Part shown: one piece after another, positions 1 to 8,800 of the stretch | Layout of the letters: each line of letters begins with the position of its first letter | Numbering within the stretch: position 1 is the stretch's first letter | Source: Leptospira terpstrae serovar Hualin str. LT 11-33 = ATCC 700639 | GTDB lineage: Bacteria > Spirochaetota > Leptospiria > Leptospirales > Leptospiraceae | Direction of reading: 5' to 3' | Assembly: GCF_000332495.1 (NCBI RefSeq) | Contig: NZ_AOGW02000006.1 | Location: forward strand, 1 to 64,000 | DNA: 64,000 bases | Program-made: the position numbers and the translations under genes | Notes under the pieces: model-generated | What the model saw: the letters and a program-made list of their open reading frames with translations, nothing else | What the model was told of the DNA's origin: nothing | Databases searched by the model: none

Positions 1-295
1 ACGCACAGAGTGATGCTAGGAGTTTTCTTGCTCCCCACCTGGGATGGTCTTTTCTCTCTTGTAAAATTAGTTCAATGATTTTCTTTCGAGTTTGGTGTGG
101 ATGGTATTTCGGTCTTCGGCTTTTGTCTTTTAACCCATCGATCCCATATAGTTTGTATTGCTTTAAATATTTATACCCCGTCACTCTACTGATATTGAAT
201 TCATGACAAAGGTCAGTGAGAGACCACCCACCACGTTTCCAAGCGACAACAAATTTCATTCTTTCTTCAAACACGTTTGTCTCCTTCCAAGCCAT
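1..295 (-). CDS. IS481-family transposase, N-terminal part (runs off the left edge)
   Basis: Read from ATG at 295, the protein begins MAWKETNVFEERMKFVVAWK. It continues with a helix-turn-helix region (SLTDLCHEFNISRVTGYKYL, about residues 24-43) and the SRRP and HPRWGARKL blocks. This is the usual start of IS481 transposases, in which an N-terminal HTH precedes a DDE integrase core. Only about 98 codons lie in the window, so the catalytic DDE residues are not seen and activity cannot be judged. The reading frame visible here is intact. Confidence 0.85.
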   Translation of the reverse strand, partial: MAWKETNVFEERMKFVVAWKRGGWSLTDLCHEFNISRVTGYKYLKQYKLYGIDGLKDKSRRPKYHPHQTRKKIIELILQERKDHPRWGARKLLASLCA

Positions 296-396
296 GACAC
301 ACTCCTGGTGTGTACATCGTGTTCTGAATCGAAGAATTAAATTCTTGTTTGTAAAGGATGTTGTGAGATCAATTTGTAAGGGATGAAACTAGTACA
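1..396 (-). mobile_element. IS481-family insertion sequence, one end only
   Basis: The element is cut by the left window edge. It consists of the N-terminal part of a transposase on the minus strand plus about 100 bp of non-coding sequence. The likely terminus is at about 396, where the minus strand starts TGTACTAGTTTCATCC; IS481-family ends usually begin with TGT. Directly beyond it, an amino-acid permease reading frame resumes in mid-protein, so the element interrupts that gene. The exact boundary and any target-site duplication are inferred, because the other end is outside the window. Confidence 0.72.
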
Positions 397-840
397 GACC
401 CCATCCTGATTGGGGGAAGTCGGGTATACTTTGCTATGGCAAGAGATGGAGTGTTTCTACCCTCTTTTTCCAAAATCCATCCCAAATGGCATAGTCCCTA
501 TGTTTCTATATTTTTTCAGGCCTTTGTAGCGATTCTTTTTTTGTTTGTGAAAGAAATCGAAGCACTACTTTATATGATCACTTGTTCCATTCTCATTTTG
601 TCTTGTCTTACAGCGGCGACACCGTTTCGATTTGAAAAGATGGGAATGAAATCCGATTACAAAATCCCTTTGTATCCTTTGCCTATTTTTCTTTATATTT
701 TTGCAAACATTGCCGTTATGACCATTCTCTTTATTGAAAAACCAATCACTGCAGGATGGGGACTGATGATCACTCTCATTGCCCTTCCTGTGTATTACGG
801 ATTTCGATTAGATCAAAAGATGGTCAAAGTAAAAAAATAA
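397..840 (+). pseudogene. APC-family amino-acid permease, 3' fragment cut by the IS
   Basis: The frame is open from just inside the IS end and reads DPILIGGSRVYFAMARDGVF, a core motif of the amino acid-polyamine-organocation (APC) superfamily that normally sits in the second half of the transporter. About four hydrophobic helices and a Lys-rich C-terminus follow. A start at ATG 436 would give 134 residues, against roughly 430-500 for a whole permease, and that ATG lies inside the conserved ARDG block. It is therefore a remnant and not a small gene. The 5' part should lie left of the IS, outside the window. Probably non-functional. Confidence 0.82.
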
Positions 841-956
841 AATTAGAAATTAAGAAATCTGAAGTTAAGATAATAAGAATCTGAAGATTAAAAACTAAAA
901 AACATTCGTTTTATTCTACTAATAGATTCTAAGATTATATTTTATAATCACAACCT

Positions 957-2429
957 TTATGCGATTGCCATAAAGGTTCTACCAATGATAGGCATTACAT
1001 CGTCTTTAGCCAAAACCCAAACCACATCCCCGCCTTTTACTTGGGTGTTTCCTGAAGGAATCAAAAACTGTTCCCCCCGAGCAATGAGTAGGATATGAGA
1101 TTGTTCAGGAAGTTTAATTTCAAACAATGCTTTGTCCACCACACTGGAGTTATAGGGAACAATTAACTCTTGCAAGGTCATACCTGGGAACTCGATGTTA
1201 TCAAAGTCCGTGGGATGATAAATTTTACGATCAGGATCTTTTTTTAATATTCCTAACCATTGTGCCACTTTGGGAATGAGAGATCCTTGGATGAGTAAGG
1301 ATACAAGAACTACAAAGAATACAATATGGAAAAGTAAATCTCCCCAAACAAGACCTTGGGCAATCGGGAATGTGGCAAGGATGATGGGGGAGGCACCGCG
1401 AAGTCCCACCCAAGAAATGAACAACTTTTCTCTGACAGGTAAGTTCACACGGAATAAGGAAATAAAAACTGCCAATGGTCTTGCAAAGAGGATTAGTAAT
1501 ACCCCAATCAAAAGTCCCGGGACCCAAATATTGGCCATTCGTGTGGGATAAACCAACAACCCGAAACAAAGGAACATTCCAATTTGCAAAATCCAAACAT
1601 ATCCATTGAGAAAACGAAAGATGGATTTTTTATGAATGAATTTGTTTCTTCCAACAATGATGCCTGCAATGTAAACGGCTAAAAATCCATTGCCTTGAAA
1701 GACAGTAGTCACTGCATAAATGAAAGGAACGGATGCGGTGATAAAAACTAAATATAGACCGTCATACCCCAGTTTGACGGAGTTCATCAAATAGAGAATG
1801 AGAATCCCCAAACTGTACCCCATCATCATCCCTACAAGGACTTGCATTACAAAAAATCGAAAGAACTGGAATCCACTAAAGCTAGCATCGGCACTGAGTA
1901 GATTCATAAAGATGGTGGTGAGTAAAACTCCCACTGCATCATTAGATCCAGATTCAAATTCAATGATCTTTTTTAAATGAACTGGTAAGTCCGTAGAGTC
2001 TGTCTTAAAAATATTAAAAACAGAAGCTGCATCTGTGGCACTGACAATGGATCCGAGTAAAAAGGATTCCATAAATCCAAGCACAGGAAATAAATAATGA
2101 ATGACCACACCTAAAATGAGTGCGGTAAGGACCGTTCCAATGATAGAGAGGCGAATCCCTACAGCTAGAAAGTTTTTTAAACTATCCCACTCACTTTCAA
2201 GTCCACCTAAAAATAAAATATAAATCAGTGCAAAAATACCTATGGACTGAGCCAAACTATAATCGCTAAAATCAATCCCTCCAGGACCATCAGCACCAGC
2301 TAACATACCAAAGGTTAAGAAAATAAGAAGAATAGGAAATCCAAAACGGAAGAATAGTTTACTCGATAAAATGGAAAATAGAATGAGTGTAGAGATGACT
2401 AGAGCTTGTAAGGTAAAACTATCGATCAT
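957..2429 (-). CDS. nhaP2: K+/H+ antiporter, CPA1 type with C-terminal RCK_C domain
   Basis: This 490-residue inner-membrane antiporter exchanges K+ (or Na+) for H+. Residues 1-385 carry about 12-13 helices. They include the GGLESEW segment and the signature FESGSNDAVGVLL, which holds the Asp typical of CPA1 exchangers. Residues about 405-485 (GMTLQELIVP...GGDVVWVLAK) form a TrkA-C/RCK_C regulatory domain, as in NhaP2/CvrA. The start ATG follows AAGGAA at good spacing. The gene lies 27 bp downstream of the small ORF ending at 2457, on the same strand, so the two are probably cotranscribed. Ion preference cannot be told from sequence. Confidence 0.88.
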   Translation of the reverse strand: MIDSFTLQALVISTLILFSILSSKLFFRFGFPILLIFLTFGMLAGADGPGGIDFSDYSLAQSIGIFALIYILFLGGLESEWDSLKNFLAVGIRLSIIGTVLTALILGVVIHYLFPVLGFMESFLLGSIVSATDAASVFNIFKTDSTDLPVHLKKIIEFESGSNDAVGVLLTTIFMNLLSADASFSGFQFFRFFVMQVLVGMMMGYSLGILILYLMNSVKLGYDGLYLVFITASVPFIYAVTTVFQGNGFLAVYIAGIIVGRNKFIHKKSIFRFLNGYVWILQIGMFLCFGLLVYPTRMANIWVPGLLIGVLLILFARPLAVFISLFRVNLPVREKLFISWVGLRGASPIILATFPIAQGLVWGDLLFHIVFFVVLVSLLIQGSLIPKVAQWLGILKKDPDRKIYHPTDFDNIEFPGMTLQELIVPYNSSVVDKALFEIKLPEQSHILLIARGEQFLIPSGNTQVKGGDVVWVLAKDDVMPIIGRTFMAIA

Positions 2430-2456
2430 GTTTATTCCTTAGACGATCTCGAACGA

Positions 2457-2852
2457 CTATCGTTTAGAAGAAAGTATCTCTAAAGCCTTTGCTTTTAGGA
2501 TGGGATGGACAACGAAGTCTTCTGGATTGAGCGGAGTGGATGATTTGTTATGAGATGCATCCATTTGATTTGCAGATTCAGGTTGTTTCCACTTGTCACG
2601 ACCAAGCCATACAGAAAGTGCATAGACCATTCGTTGGAAAATTTCGTCCACCTTGTCCTGTCTACCTGCTTTTTTATAGTATCCAAAGGCCAACATAGGA
2701 AGTTTCCTATCGTACATAAAATGGTCACCCAAACGAATGAGACCATCTTTGTAATCGGTTTTTAGAAAGAGTTCACGAGCTTTCCGAATATCGCCTGCGT
2801 TGAAGGCGGTATTTGCTTCGCGAATGAGTTGTGCTCTTTCCTTGGAGTCCAT
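2457..2852 (-). CDS. small alpha-helical protein, TPR-like, unknown function
   Basis: The frame is open further upstream to 2978, but that would overlap the promoter region and start of the divergent bcp gene. The ATG at 2852 (MDSKERAQLIREANTAFNAG) is the more likely start and gives 131 residues. Residues 1-70 look like a pair of TPR-type helical hairpins (ANTAFNAGDIRKARELFLKT, then LAFGYYKKAGRQDKVDEIF). The C-terminal part is Ser/Pro/Asn-rich and ends in a short helix. There is no signal peptide. It probably forms an operon with the antiporter downstream. Function unknown; the start has no strong Shine-Dalgarno site. Confidence 0.62.
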   Translation of the reverse strand: MDSKERAQLIREANTAFNAGDIRKARELFLKTDYKDGLIRLGDHFMYDRKLPMLAFGYYKKAGRQDKVDEIFQRMVYALSVWLGRDKWKQPESANQMDASHNKSSTPLNPEDFVVHPILKAKALEILSSKR

Positions 2853-2930
2853 ACAAAGAGTATCGAACCAAATTCCGAAATTGACAACTGAAAATTGTCT
2901 AAAAGAATGCAATAACCAGGAGAGAAATAT

Positions 2931-3404
2931 ATGTTGGAAGTAGGCAAAAAAGCCCCCAATTTTACAAGTAGCAACCAAAATGGCGAAAAAGTAAAACTCG
3001 CAGACCTAACAGGAAAAAATGGGATCGTTGTTTATTTTTATCCCAGAGACATGACACCAGGATGCACAACAGAAGCTTGTGACTTCCGAGATAATTTTGC
3101 TAGGCTCAAAAAATTTGGATTCAATGTGATTGGTATCTCCAAAGACAATCCCAAATCTCATACTAAGTTCATCGAAAAACAAGAAATCAACTTTGACTTA
3201 ATCTCGGATGAAACGGGTGAAATTTGTGAAGCCTATGGCGTTTGGAGAGAAAAAGTATTTATGGGAAGGAAGGGAATGGGAATCGTCAGATCCACCTTCC
3301 TTTTAGACAGTTCTCTCAAAATCAAAAAAATCTATGACAGCGTGAAGGTAAAAGGACACGTTGAAGAAATCATCAAAGACATTCAGGAAATCCAAGGGAA
3401 ATGA
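2931..3404 (+). CDS. bcp: thioredoxin-dependent peroxiredoxin, Bcp/PrxQ type
   Basis: A 157-residue cytosolic peroxidase that reduces H2O2 and organic hydroperoxides with thioredoxin-derived electrons. The AhpC/TSA fold shows the active-site block [17 protein letters not shown]. The peroxidatic Cys is residue 45 and the resolving Cys is residue 50, the five-residue spacing typical of atypical 2-Cys Bcp enzymes. Thr42 and Pro38 of the active site are present. AGGAG lies upstream of the ATG. The stop overlaps the start of pepA by 4 bp (ATGA), so the two genes are translationally coupled. Length is normal for the family. Confidence 0.93.
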   Translation: MLEVGKKAPNFTSSNQNGEKVKLADLTGKNGIVVYFYPRDMTPGCTTEACDFRDNFARLKKFGFNVIGISKDNPKSHTKFIEKQEINFDLISDETGEICEAYGVWREKVFMGRKGMGIVRSTFLLDSSLKIKKIYDSVKVKGHVEEIIKDIQEIQGK

Positions 3405-4879
3405 AAATAGAAATCTCTCCACTACAAATCCAAATCGGTGCCCCAAAATCCGGCTCTTATTACAAACTCATTCCTATCTTCCAAGAGGATGTGAAAGAAG
3501 AATTGGGGAAAAAATTCCCGGTCCAAATAGAAACAAAAGTTTTTTCTGGAGAATTAGGAAAAGAATTTCGAGACGAATCCGAACAGAGCATCTATCTTGG
3601 ATTAGGTGAAAAGGAAAAACTAAATTTCAGAAAGTTCATCTCTCAGTTTTTTAAATACGGCGAAAAAATATTAAGTTATGATGGAATGGGCCTTGAAATC
3701 ATCATTTCAAAATCTCTTTCTAAAAAATTCTCTGCGGACCGAATCGCATACCAAATTGCCAATACACTTTTTATCGGTAGTTATCCGGTCTCTGTTTTAC
3801 AAACAAAGAAAAAAGAAAAGAAGAAAGTGGGAGCAGTATATTTAAAATTTGAAGATAAAACGGTAGTTAGTTTAGCAGAATCTGGTTTATCAAAAAGTAA
3901 AATTGTCGCAAAACACGTCAATGGTGCTCGCCATATAGCGCACCTTCCTGCAAACTACTTCACTCCTGATGACTTTGTTTCTCGTTCTAAAGAAATTGCA
4001 AAAGAGTACAAACTGTCCATTAAGGTTTGGAACGAACCGCAATTGAAAAAAGAAGGTCTTGGTGGGATCCTAGCTGTAGCACGCGGATCGGAACTCCAAG
4101 GAAAAATGGTTATTTTGGAATACAAACCAGCCAAAGCCAAAAAGAAATTTGCCATTGTAGGAAAAGGTTTAACTTTTGATACCGGCGGAATTTCACTCAA
4201 ACCCCCTGGGGAAATGCATGAAATGAAGTATGATATGTGCGGGGCTGCAGCCACCATACACGCGATTGGTGCCATTGCTGCACTTCAACTTCCGATCCAT
4301 ATTGTTGCGGCCATTGGTGTGGCAGAAAATATGCCAGATGGGAAAGCAATCAAACCTGGTGATGTGTATACTGCTTATAATGGAACTACAGTAGAAGTAC
4401 AAAACACAGATGCCGAAGGAAGGCTTGTACTTGGGGACGTTTTATCCTATGTTTCCAAAAACTACAAACCAGACTACATGGTGGATCTCGCAACTCTCAC
4501 AGGGGCTGTCATCATTGCCCTTGGTCATGAAGCAGCGGCCGTCCTTACTAATTCAGATCCGTTACGCGAAGCACTCTTTAAGGCTTCTGAAACATCGGAT
4601 GACAGGGTTTGGGAACTTCCTCTTTGGGAAGAATACGGCGAAGATTTGAAATCAGACATTGCTGATTTGAAAAACATCACTGGTGGGGGGAAAGGGGCAG
4701 GAACCATTTCTGCAGGAATTTTTCTTTCCAAGTTTGTGGATGAATCCATCAATTGGGCTCATATTGACATTGCCGGTGCTGCTTGGAGAAAGAAAAAATC
4801 GGGAACACAATTCCACGGTCCTACTGGATATGGAGTGCGACTGTTAGTTGACTTAGCAAACGAGTTAGCGAAAAAGTAA
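3401..4879 (+). CDS. pepA: leucyl aminopeptidase (M17 family)
   Basis: A 492-residue cytosolic metallo-aminopeptidase that removes N-terminal Leu and other residues. The M17 two-metal site is complete: Lys255 and Asp260 in [10 protein letters not shown], Asp278, and Asp337/Glu339 in NTDAEGRL. The catalytic Lys267 and Arg341 are also present, with the same spacing as in E. coli PepA. Residues 1-160 form the variable N-terminal domain, and the catalytic domain follows. The gene starts inside the bcp stop codon and is clearly cotranscribed with it. Nothing is missing. Confidence 0.95.
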   Translation: MKIEISPLQIQIGAPKSGSYYKLIPIFQEDVKEELGKKFPVQIETKVFSGELGKEFRDESEQSIYLGLGEKEKLNFRKFISQFFKYGEKILSYDGMGLEIIISKSLSKKFSADRIAYQIANTLFIGSYPVSVLQTKKKEKKKVGAVYLKFEDKTVVSLAESGLSKSKIVAKHVNGARHIAHLPANYFTPDDFVSRSKEIAKEYKLSIKVWNEPQLKKEGLGGILAVARGSELQGKMVILEYKPAKAKKKFAIVGKGLTFDTGGISLKPPGEMHEMKYDMCGAAATIHAIGAIAALQLPIHIVAAIGVAENMPDGKAIKPGDVYTAYNGTTVEVQNTDAEGRLVLGDVLSYVSKNYKPDYMVDLATLTGAVIIALGHEAAAVLTNSDPLREALFKASETSDDRVWELPLWEEYGEDLKSDIADLKNITGGGKGAGTISAGIFLSKFVDESINWAHIDIAGAAWRKKKSGTQFHGPTGYGVRLLVDLANELAKK

Positions 4880-4886
4880 AACAAGT

Positions 4887-4924
4887 TAAAAAAAAAACGG
4901 TGGAGGGTTTTCAATCTCCACCGT
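4887..4924 (-). terminator. Rho-independent terminator of the MFS gene
   Basis: A 9-bp perfect stem (ACGGTGGAG at 4897-4905 with CTCCACCGT at 4916-4924) lies between the convergent pepA and MFS genes. On the minus strand it is followed by a run of about 11 T, which makes it a good intrinsic terminator for the MFS gene. On the plus strand no T-run follows, so for pepA it is at best weak. Confidence 0.85.
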
Positions 4925-4964
4925 AATTATCGAATTTTAAGTTTTAATAAAACTATACTGTGCT

Positions 4965-6182
4965 TTATTTGGAATGTTTACTCAGAGCGATTTGATTCAC
5001 ATTATACATTAAGATCACGGTAATTAAAATCGCTCCTGCCACTACATACCCTAATGTCTCATACCTTTCCATATAACCGCTAGGAGTTTGTACAACAATG
5101 AGTCCTGCTACAGAGGCAGCAATACCTCCGGAAATCTGTTGGACAGAAGAACTAATCGCCATAAAGGCACCTCGATCATGTAAGTCGGGAACTGCCGAAG
5201 TCAATGCATTGGCAGAAATCATTCGTGCAGCAACAAATACAAAAAGAATGGAATTGATAAAAATAACCATTGGTAAAGGTGTGACTTGCATTTTTGTGTA
5301 ATAAATGATGATCACTGCAGCAAGGAATGATGCAATGACAAACATCTTGTATTTGCCTATCCAATCACTCAATCTACCCATAAGTGGACCACCTAACATA
5401 GATACAACTCCTGTAACCATATAAACTAAAGGTAAATCTTCTAATTTTACCCCAAGATTGTGAACAGAAAACGCTGAACCAAATGGCATCAGCATAAAAC
5501 CACCGGTTGCCAGTAAGGTCGTTGCAATATACGCCGGAAAATATTTAGGTTCTGTGAGTGTTTTCACAAGATGCATAAAAGCATGTCTTTCTGTTTTGTT
5601 ATCAAGATGAGTTGTGAGAGGTTTTAAAAAGAAAAAAATCAGAAACCCTACAGTTCCACTGATCCCTGCTATCATTAAAAAAGGAGACTGCCATCCCCAT
5701 AAATTAGAGATAAAGATACCAATGGGTAGTCCAAAAACTTGACTTGCAGCAAAGGCTGTCATAATAAAACCCATAACCCGGCCTCTTACTTGAAGAGGAA
5801 ATAAGTCGGCAACAATGGCAAAGGATATAGAGGAAAGAACCCCTGCGAAAACTCCCGTTAAGATTCTTGCCCCAAATAAAAAGATGTAATTAGTTGCGAT
5901 TCCGCAGAGAAAGGTAGCTACCACAAAACCTATGTAAAAAAATAGTAACATCTTTTTGCGATCAAAACGATCGGCAAAACCTGCGGCAATGATTCCGGAG
6001 ATCCCAGCACTGAATGCATAAGCCGAAACGACAAACCCAAACTGTTGTGTTGAAATTTGTAATTCTTTCATGACCAAAACTCCTAGCGGAGAAAGTATCA
6101 TAAAATCTAGGACAACGGTGAATTGTAAAAAAGCCAGTAAACCAACTACAAAAACATGATATGTAGAGAACTTAAAATCCAT
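4965..6182 (-). CDS. MFS transporter, probable drug/metabolite efflux (DHA1-like)
   Basis: A 405-residue inner-membrane protein with 12 predicted helices in two six-helix halves. The MFS loop motif is visible after helix 2 (GFADRFDRKKMLL), and a related one in the second half reads GRLSDWIGKYKMF. The short N-terminus and overall layout suit proton-driven DHA1 efflux pumps of the arabinose/multidrug type. The substrate cannot be inferred. It is a single gene with its own terminator downstream; the upstream neighbour ends 50 bp away on the same strand. Confidence 0.85.
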   Translation of the reverse strand: MDFKFSTYHVFVVGLLAFLQFTVVLDFMILSPLGVLVMKELQISTQQFGFVVSAYAFSAGISGIIAAGFADRFDRKKMLLFFYIGFVVATFLCGIATNYIFLFGARILTGVFAGVLSSISFAIVADLFPLQVRGRVMGFIMTAFAASQVFGLPIGIFISNLWGWQSPFLMIAGISGTVGFLIFFFLKPLTTHLDNKTERHAFMHLVKTLTEPKYFPAYIATTLLATGGFMLMPFGSAFSVHNLGVKLEDLPLVYMVTGVVSMLGGPLMGRLSDWIGKYKMFVIASFLAAVIIIYYTKMQVTPLPMVIFINSILFVFVAARMISANALTSAVPDLHDRGAFMAISSSVQQISGGIAASVAGLIVVQTPSGYMERYETLGYVVAGAILITVILMYNVNQIALSKHSK

Positions 6183-6232
6183 TCTATTTCCTTATTCTGA
6201 TCTATTCGCCAATCTTAATGATATTCTGCAAA

Positions 6233-8800
6233 CTAAAGTTCTTTGTCCAAAATTTCTTTGAGCTTTAAATATTGGGAATTTTCAGGGGAAGTGGTCCCGA
6301 GTCTTTCCAGAATTTTACGAGCCCGTTCTTTGTTTTTCAAAAGTCTGTAACATTCTACTAAATTGATTAAATTCCTGATATGTTTCGGATCCCTCGCACG
6401 TAACCTCTCTCCAATCTCTACAGCCTTACGTACATTTTTTGATTTTCTATATGCATAACTCAATTGTAAAAGAATTTCATTGTCTGTTACAAAATAGGGG
6501 AAAATGGATTCTAAAGATTCTACAGCGGAATCAAATCGTTTCAATAAAAGTGAAATGCGAGACTTTTCTCGAAGTAAATTGATTCGAACATCATCTTCCA
6601 GATTTTCATTGGTTAACATTCGTTCTATGGTTTTATAGGTTTCTTCAGCATTCCCTGATTCCAAGACCGATTGGAGTTCGGAATATAAAAAATGATCTGT
6701 TCCGACAGAATTAAGTGAAGAAGAACTCATTCTTTTGGCTGAACCCATCCATTCCAAACGTAACAAAGTTAGGTCATCAGAAAAACTTCCTATAGACTGC
6801 AGGTTCATTACAATTTGTTCCAATTCTCCTTTCGACTCGCCAACCACTTGTAAAAATTTGGTTTCATCTTCATTCATCACACGTGATCCATCAGATCCCG
6901 TTTCTAAAATCAAATCATCACGACCATCCGAACCAATAAAAAGAACATCCCCCTGTTCCAAAACAAAGACTCGAATGCGAACTTGTCCCGCCATCCCTTT
7001 GGTTCCAATCTTTCGAAGTTCCAACTCATCTTCAATAAAAGAAGCAACACCATCCCTATACAAAACAGTCCAAGGATGTTCAGCATTGAGATAATACAAA
7101 ACTCCCGTTTCTTCTTCCACAAGTCCCAGGACAACGGAAACGAGCATGGATCCATCAAAGGATTCAAATATAGTTTGGAGTTCGTAAAAACATTCTTTCA
7201 TCCATCGTTCTGGAGACTTAGATTGACTTTCCAATAAAAGCTGTGTGCGTTTAATAAAGGATAAAAAAACAACACCTAACACAAGGGCACCACCGGCACC
7301 TTGGATGGATTTCCCCATCGCATCTCCGTTAATAAATACGAAGTACTTTTTACCATTCAAAACAATGTCATCACAGATGATTAGGTCTCCGCCAATTTCT
7401 TTAATTTTTCCTTTGAACTCGAATTCCTTCTTTTGTTTAGTATAAGATTGGATCCCAATCATTTTGGAATGGGATTTTTTTGAATCGTTTAGTGGATCAA
7501 GGAGTAACGAAGTTAAAAAATAATCTCCATCTTGTTGGATTTTTAATTCCTGAACCCTAGTGAGAGTTTCTTGCAATTCATTTGTTCTTTGAACTACCTT
7601 TCTTTCTAAGTTGGCATTCAATTCTTCTACTTGTTTATGCACCCGCAAAAACCGATTTGCCAACACAACGGCAATCCCGAGCACAAAAAACAAAAAGCCA
7701 AACCTAGATAAATTTAAATTTTGGATGGGGATCATGCCCGAAGCACCCAAAATATCCCAAATGGCCGTAAACATCAAAAAGAATATTCCAATTAACAAAC
7801 GCTTGGCGTCTTTATTGTTTTTCATCACTGCACGTACAGTGATATAAAACAAAACTACACTAAATGCCAAAACAGATCCTTGCCAAACCCGCAAAAGAAT
7901 CACGGAACTTGCCCGATTCACAAAAAATTGTAAAACCGCCAAAAATAGGCTAAATCCAAAATACCCTTTTGTAATGGGACTGATTCGTTTACGAAAAAAA
8001 GAATCAACGAATAACAAAAGCCAGGTGGGTGTCAAAAACACGATAAAGTATTCTATTTTTGTTGTGGTAAAAGGGTCCACCTCCCACCTGTAAATGGCTT
8101 GGGATCTAAAATACATATAAGCGGATAAAAATACAGCGAAGAGTGCAAAGTAAAGATTGTATGTTTCATTTCGTCGTTTCCAATAAAACAAACCATGGTA
8201 AATTCCAACAAAAAAGTATAAAAATAACAACATAAAGGTTGCATATTCATCCTCAACTTTTTCTAGTACCGTATAACGATCTATAGATGTAACGTAATCA
8301 TTAAATACTTTATAAAAATTTAATTCTTCTCCTGGTTCTGACGCAAGAAGAACTCGAATTTCATTTTTTCCAACTCGTAATAAATTCCGAGACAGTTTGA
8401 TGAGGATATTTCTTTTGTACCCACTTTCAGTGATATGATCTTTTTCTAAAATCCCACTTTTCGAAACCAACTCTCCATTTATGTACACTTTGTACACATT
8501 GGAAAGATAGGGAATGTGTAAGGCAAAAGAATCCGATTCCGTTTCCTTAAAATCGATTTCTGATAAAAGAAATGGTTTTACCATTGTGATTTGTTGCAAT
8601 TTCCCATCGGGAAATTCCAACTGTGATTTGATAGATACAAGAGGAAGAGATTCTAAAGGAATCCAACCAGTGCCTGTAGGAACTTCCGATTCCCACCAAC
8701 CTTTTTTGACATTCCAGTTTTTTGTAAGATCCACTGGCAATGCCCAAAGAGAGATGGGAAAATAAAGAAAGAGAAGAAAGGCAATTCTGAAAAATTTCAT
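6233..8800 (-). CDS. membrane receptor with SpoIIE-type PP2C phosphatase and TPR tail
   Basis: An 855-residue signalling protein. A signal peptide (residues 1-20, ending SLWALP) is followed by a periplasmic beta-rich sensor (about 20-180) of the kind seen in 7TMR-DISM receptors. Seven helices follow (about 190-385), then a coiled coil (EELNANLERKVVQRTNELQE) and a SpoIIE/PP2C phosphatase (about 430-675) with GDAMGKSIQGAGGAL and SDGRDDLI metal-binding blocks. The C-terminal TPR-like repeats cover about 705-855. It probably dephosphorylates a Ser/Thr-phosphorylated partner such as an anti-sigma antagonist. Its ATG overlaps the stop of the Ppx/GppA gene (ATGA), so the two are coupled. The ligand is unknown. 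Confidence 0.88.
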   Translation of the reverse strand: MKFFRIAFLLFLYFPISLWALPVDLTKNWNVKKGWWESEVPTGTGWIPLESLPLVSIKSQLEFPDGKLQQITMVKPFLLSEIDFKETESDSFALHIPYLSNVYKVYINGELVSKSGILEKDHITESGYKRNILIKLSRNLLRVGKNEIRVLLASEPGEELNFYKVFNDYVTSIDRYTVLEKVEDEYATFMLLFLYFFVGIYHGLFYWKRRNETYNLYFALFAVFLSAYMYFRSQAIYRWEVDPFTTTKIEYFIVFLTPTWLLLFVDSFFRKRISPITKGYFGFSLFLAVLQFFVNRASSVILLRVWQGSVLAFSVVLFYITVRAVMKNNKDAKRLLIGIFFLMFTAIWDILGASGMIPIQNLNLSRFGFLFFVLGIAVVLANRFLRVHKQVEELNANLERKVVQRTNELQETLTRVQELKIQQDGDYFLTSLLLDPLNDSKKSHSKMIGIQSYTKQKKEFEFKGKIKEIGGDLIICDDIVLNGKKYFVFINGDAMGKSIQGAGGALVLGVVFLSFIKRTQLLLESQSKSPERWMKECFYELQTIFESFDGSMLVSVVLGLVEEETGVLYYLNAEHPWTVLYRDGVASFIEDELELRKIGTKGMAGQVRIRVFVLEQGDVLFIGSDGRDDLILETGSDGSRVMNEDETKFLQVVGESKGELEQIVMNLQSIGSFSDDLTLLRLEWMGSAKRMSSSSLNSVGTDHFLYSELQSVLESGNAEETYKTIERMLTNENLEDDVRINLLREKSRISLLLKRFDSAVESLESIFPYFVTDNEILLQLSYAYRKSKNVRKAVEIGERLRARDPKHIRNLINLVECYRLLKNKERARKILERLGTTSPENSQYLKLKEILDKEL

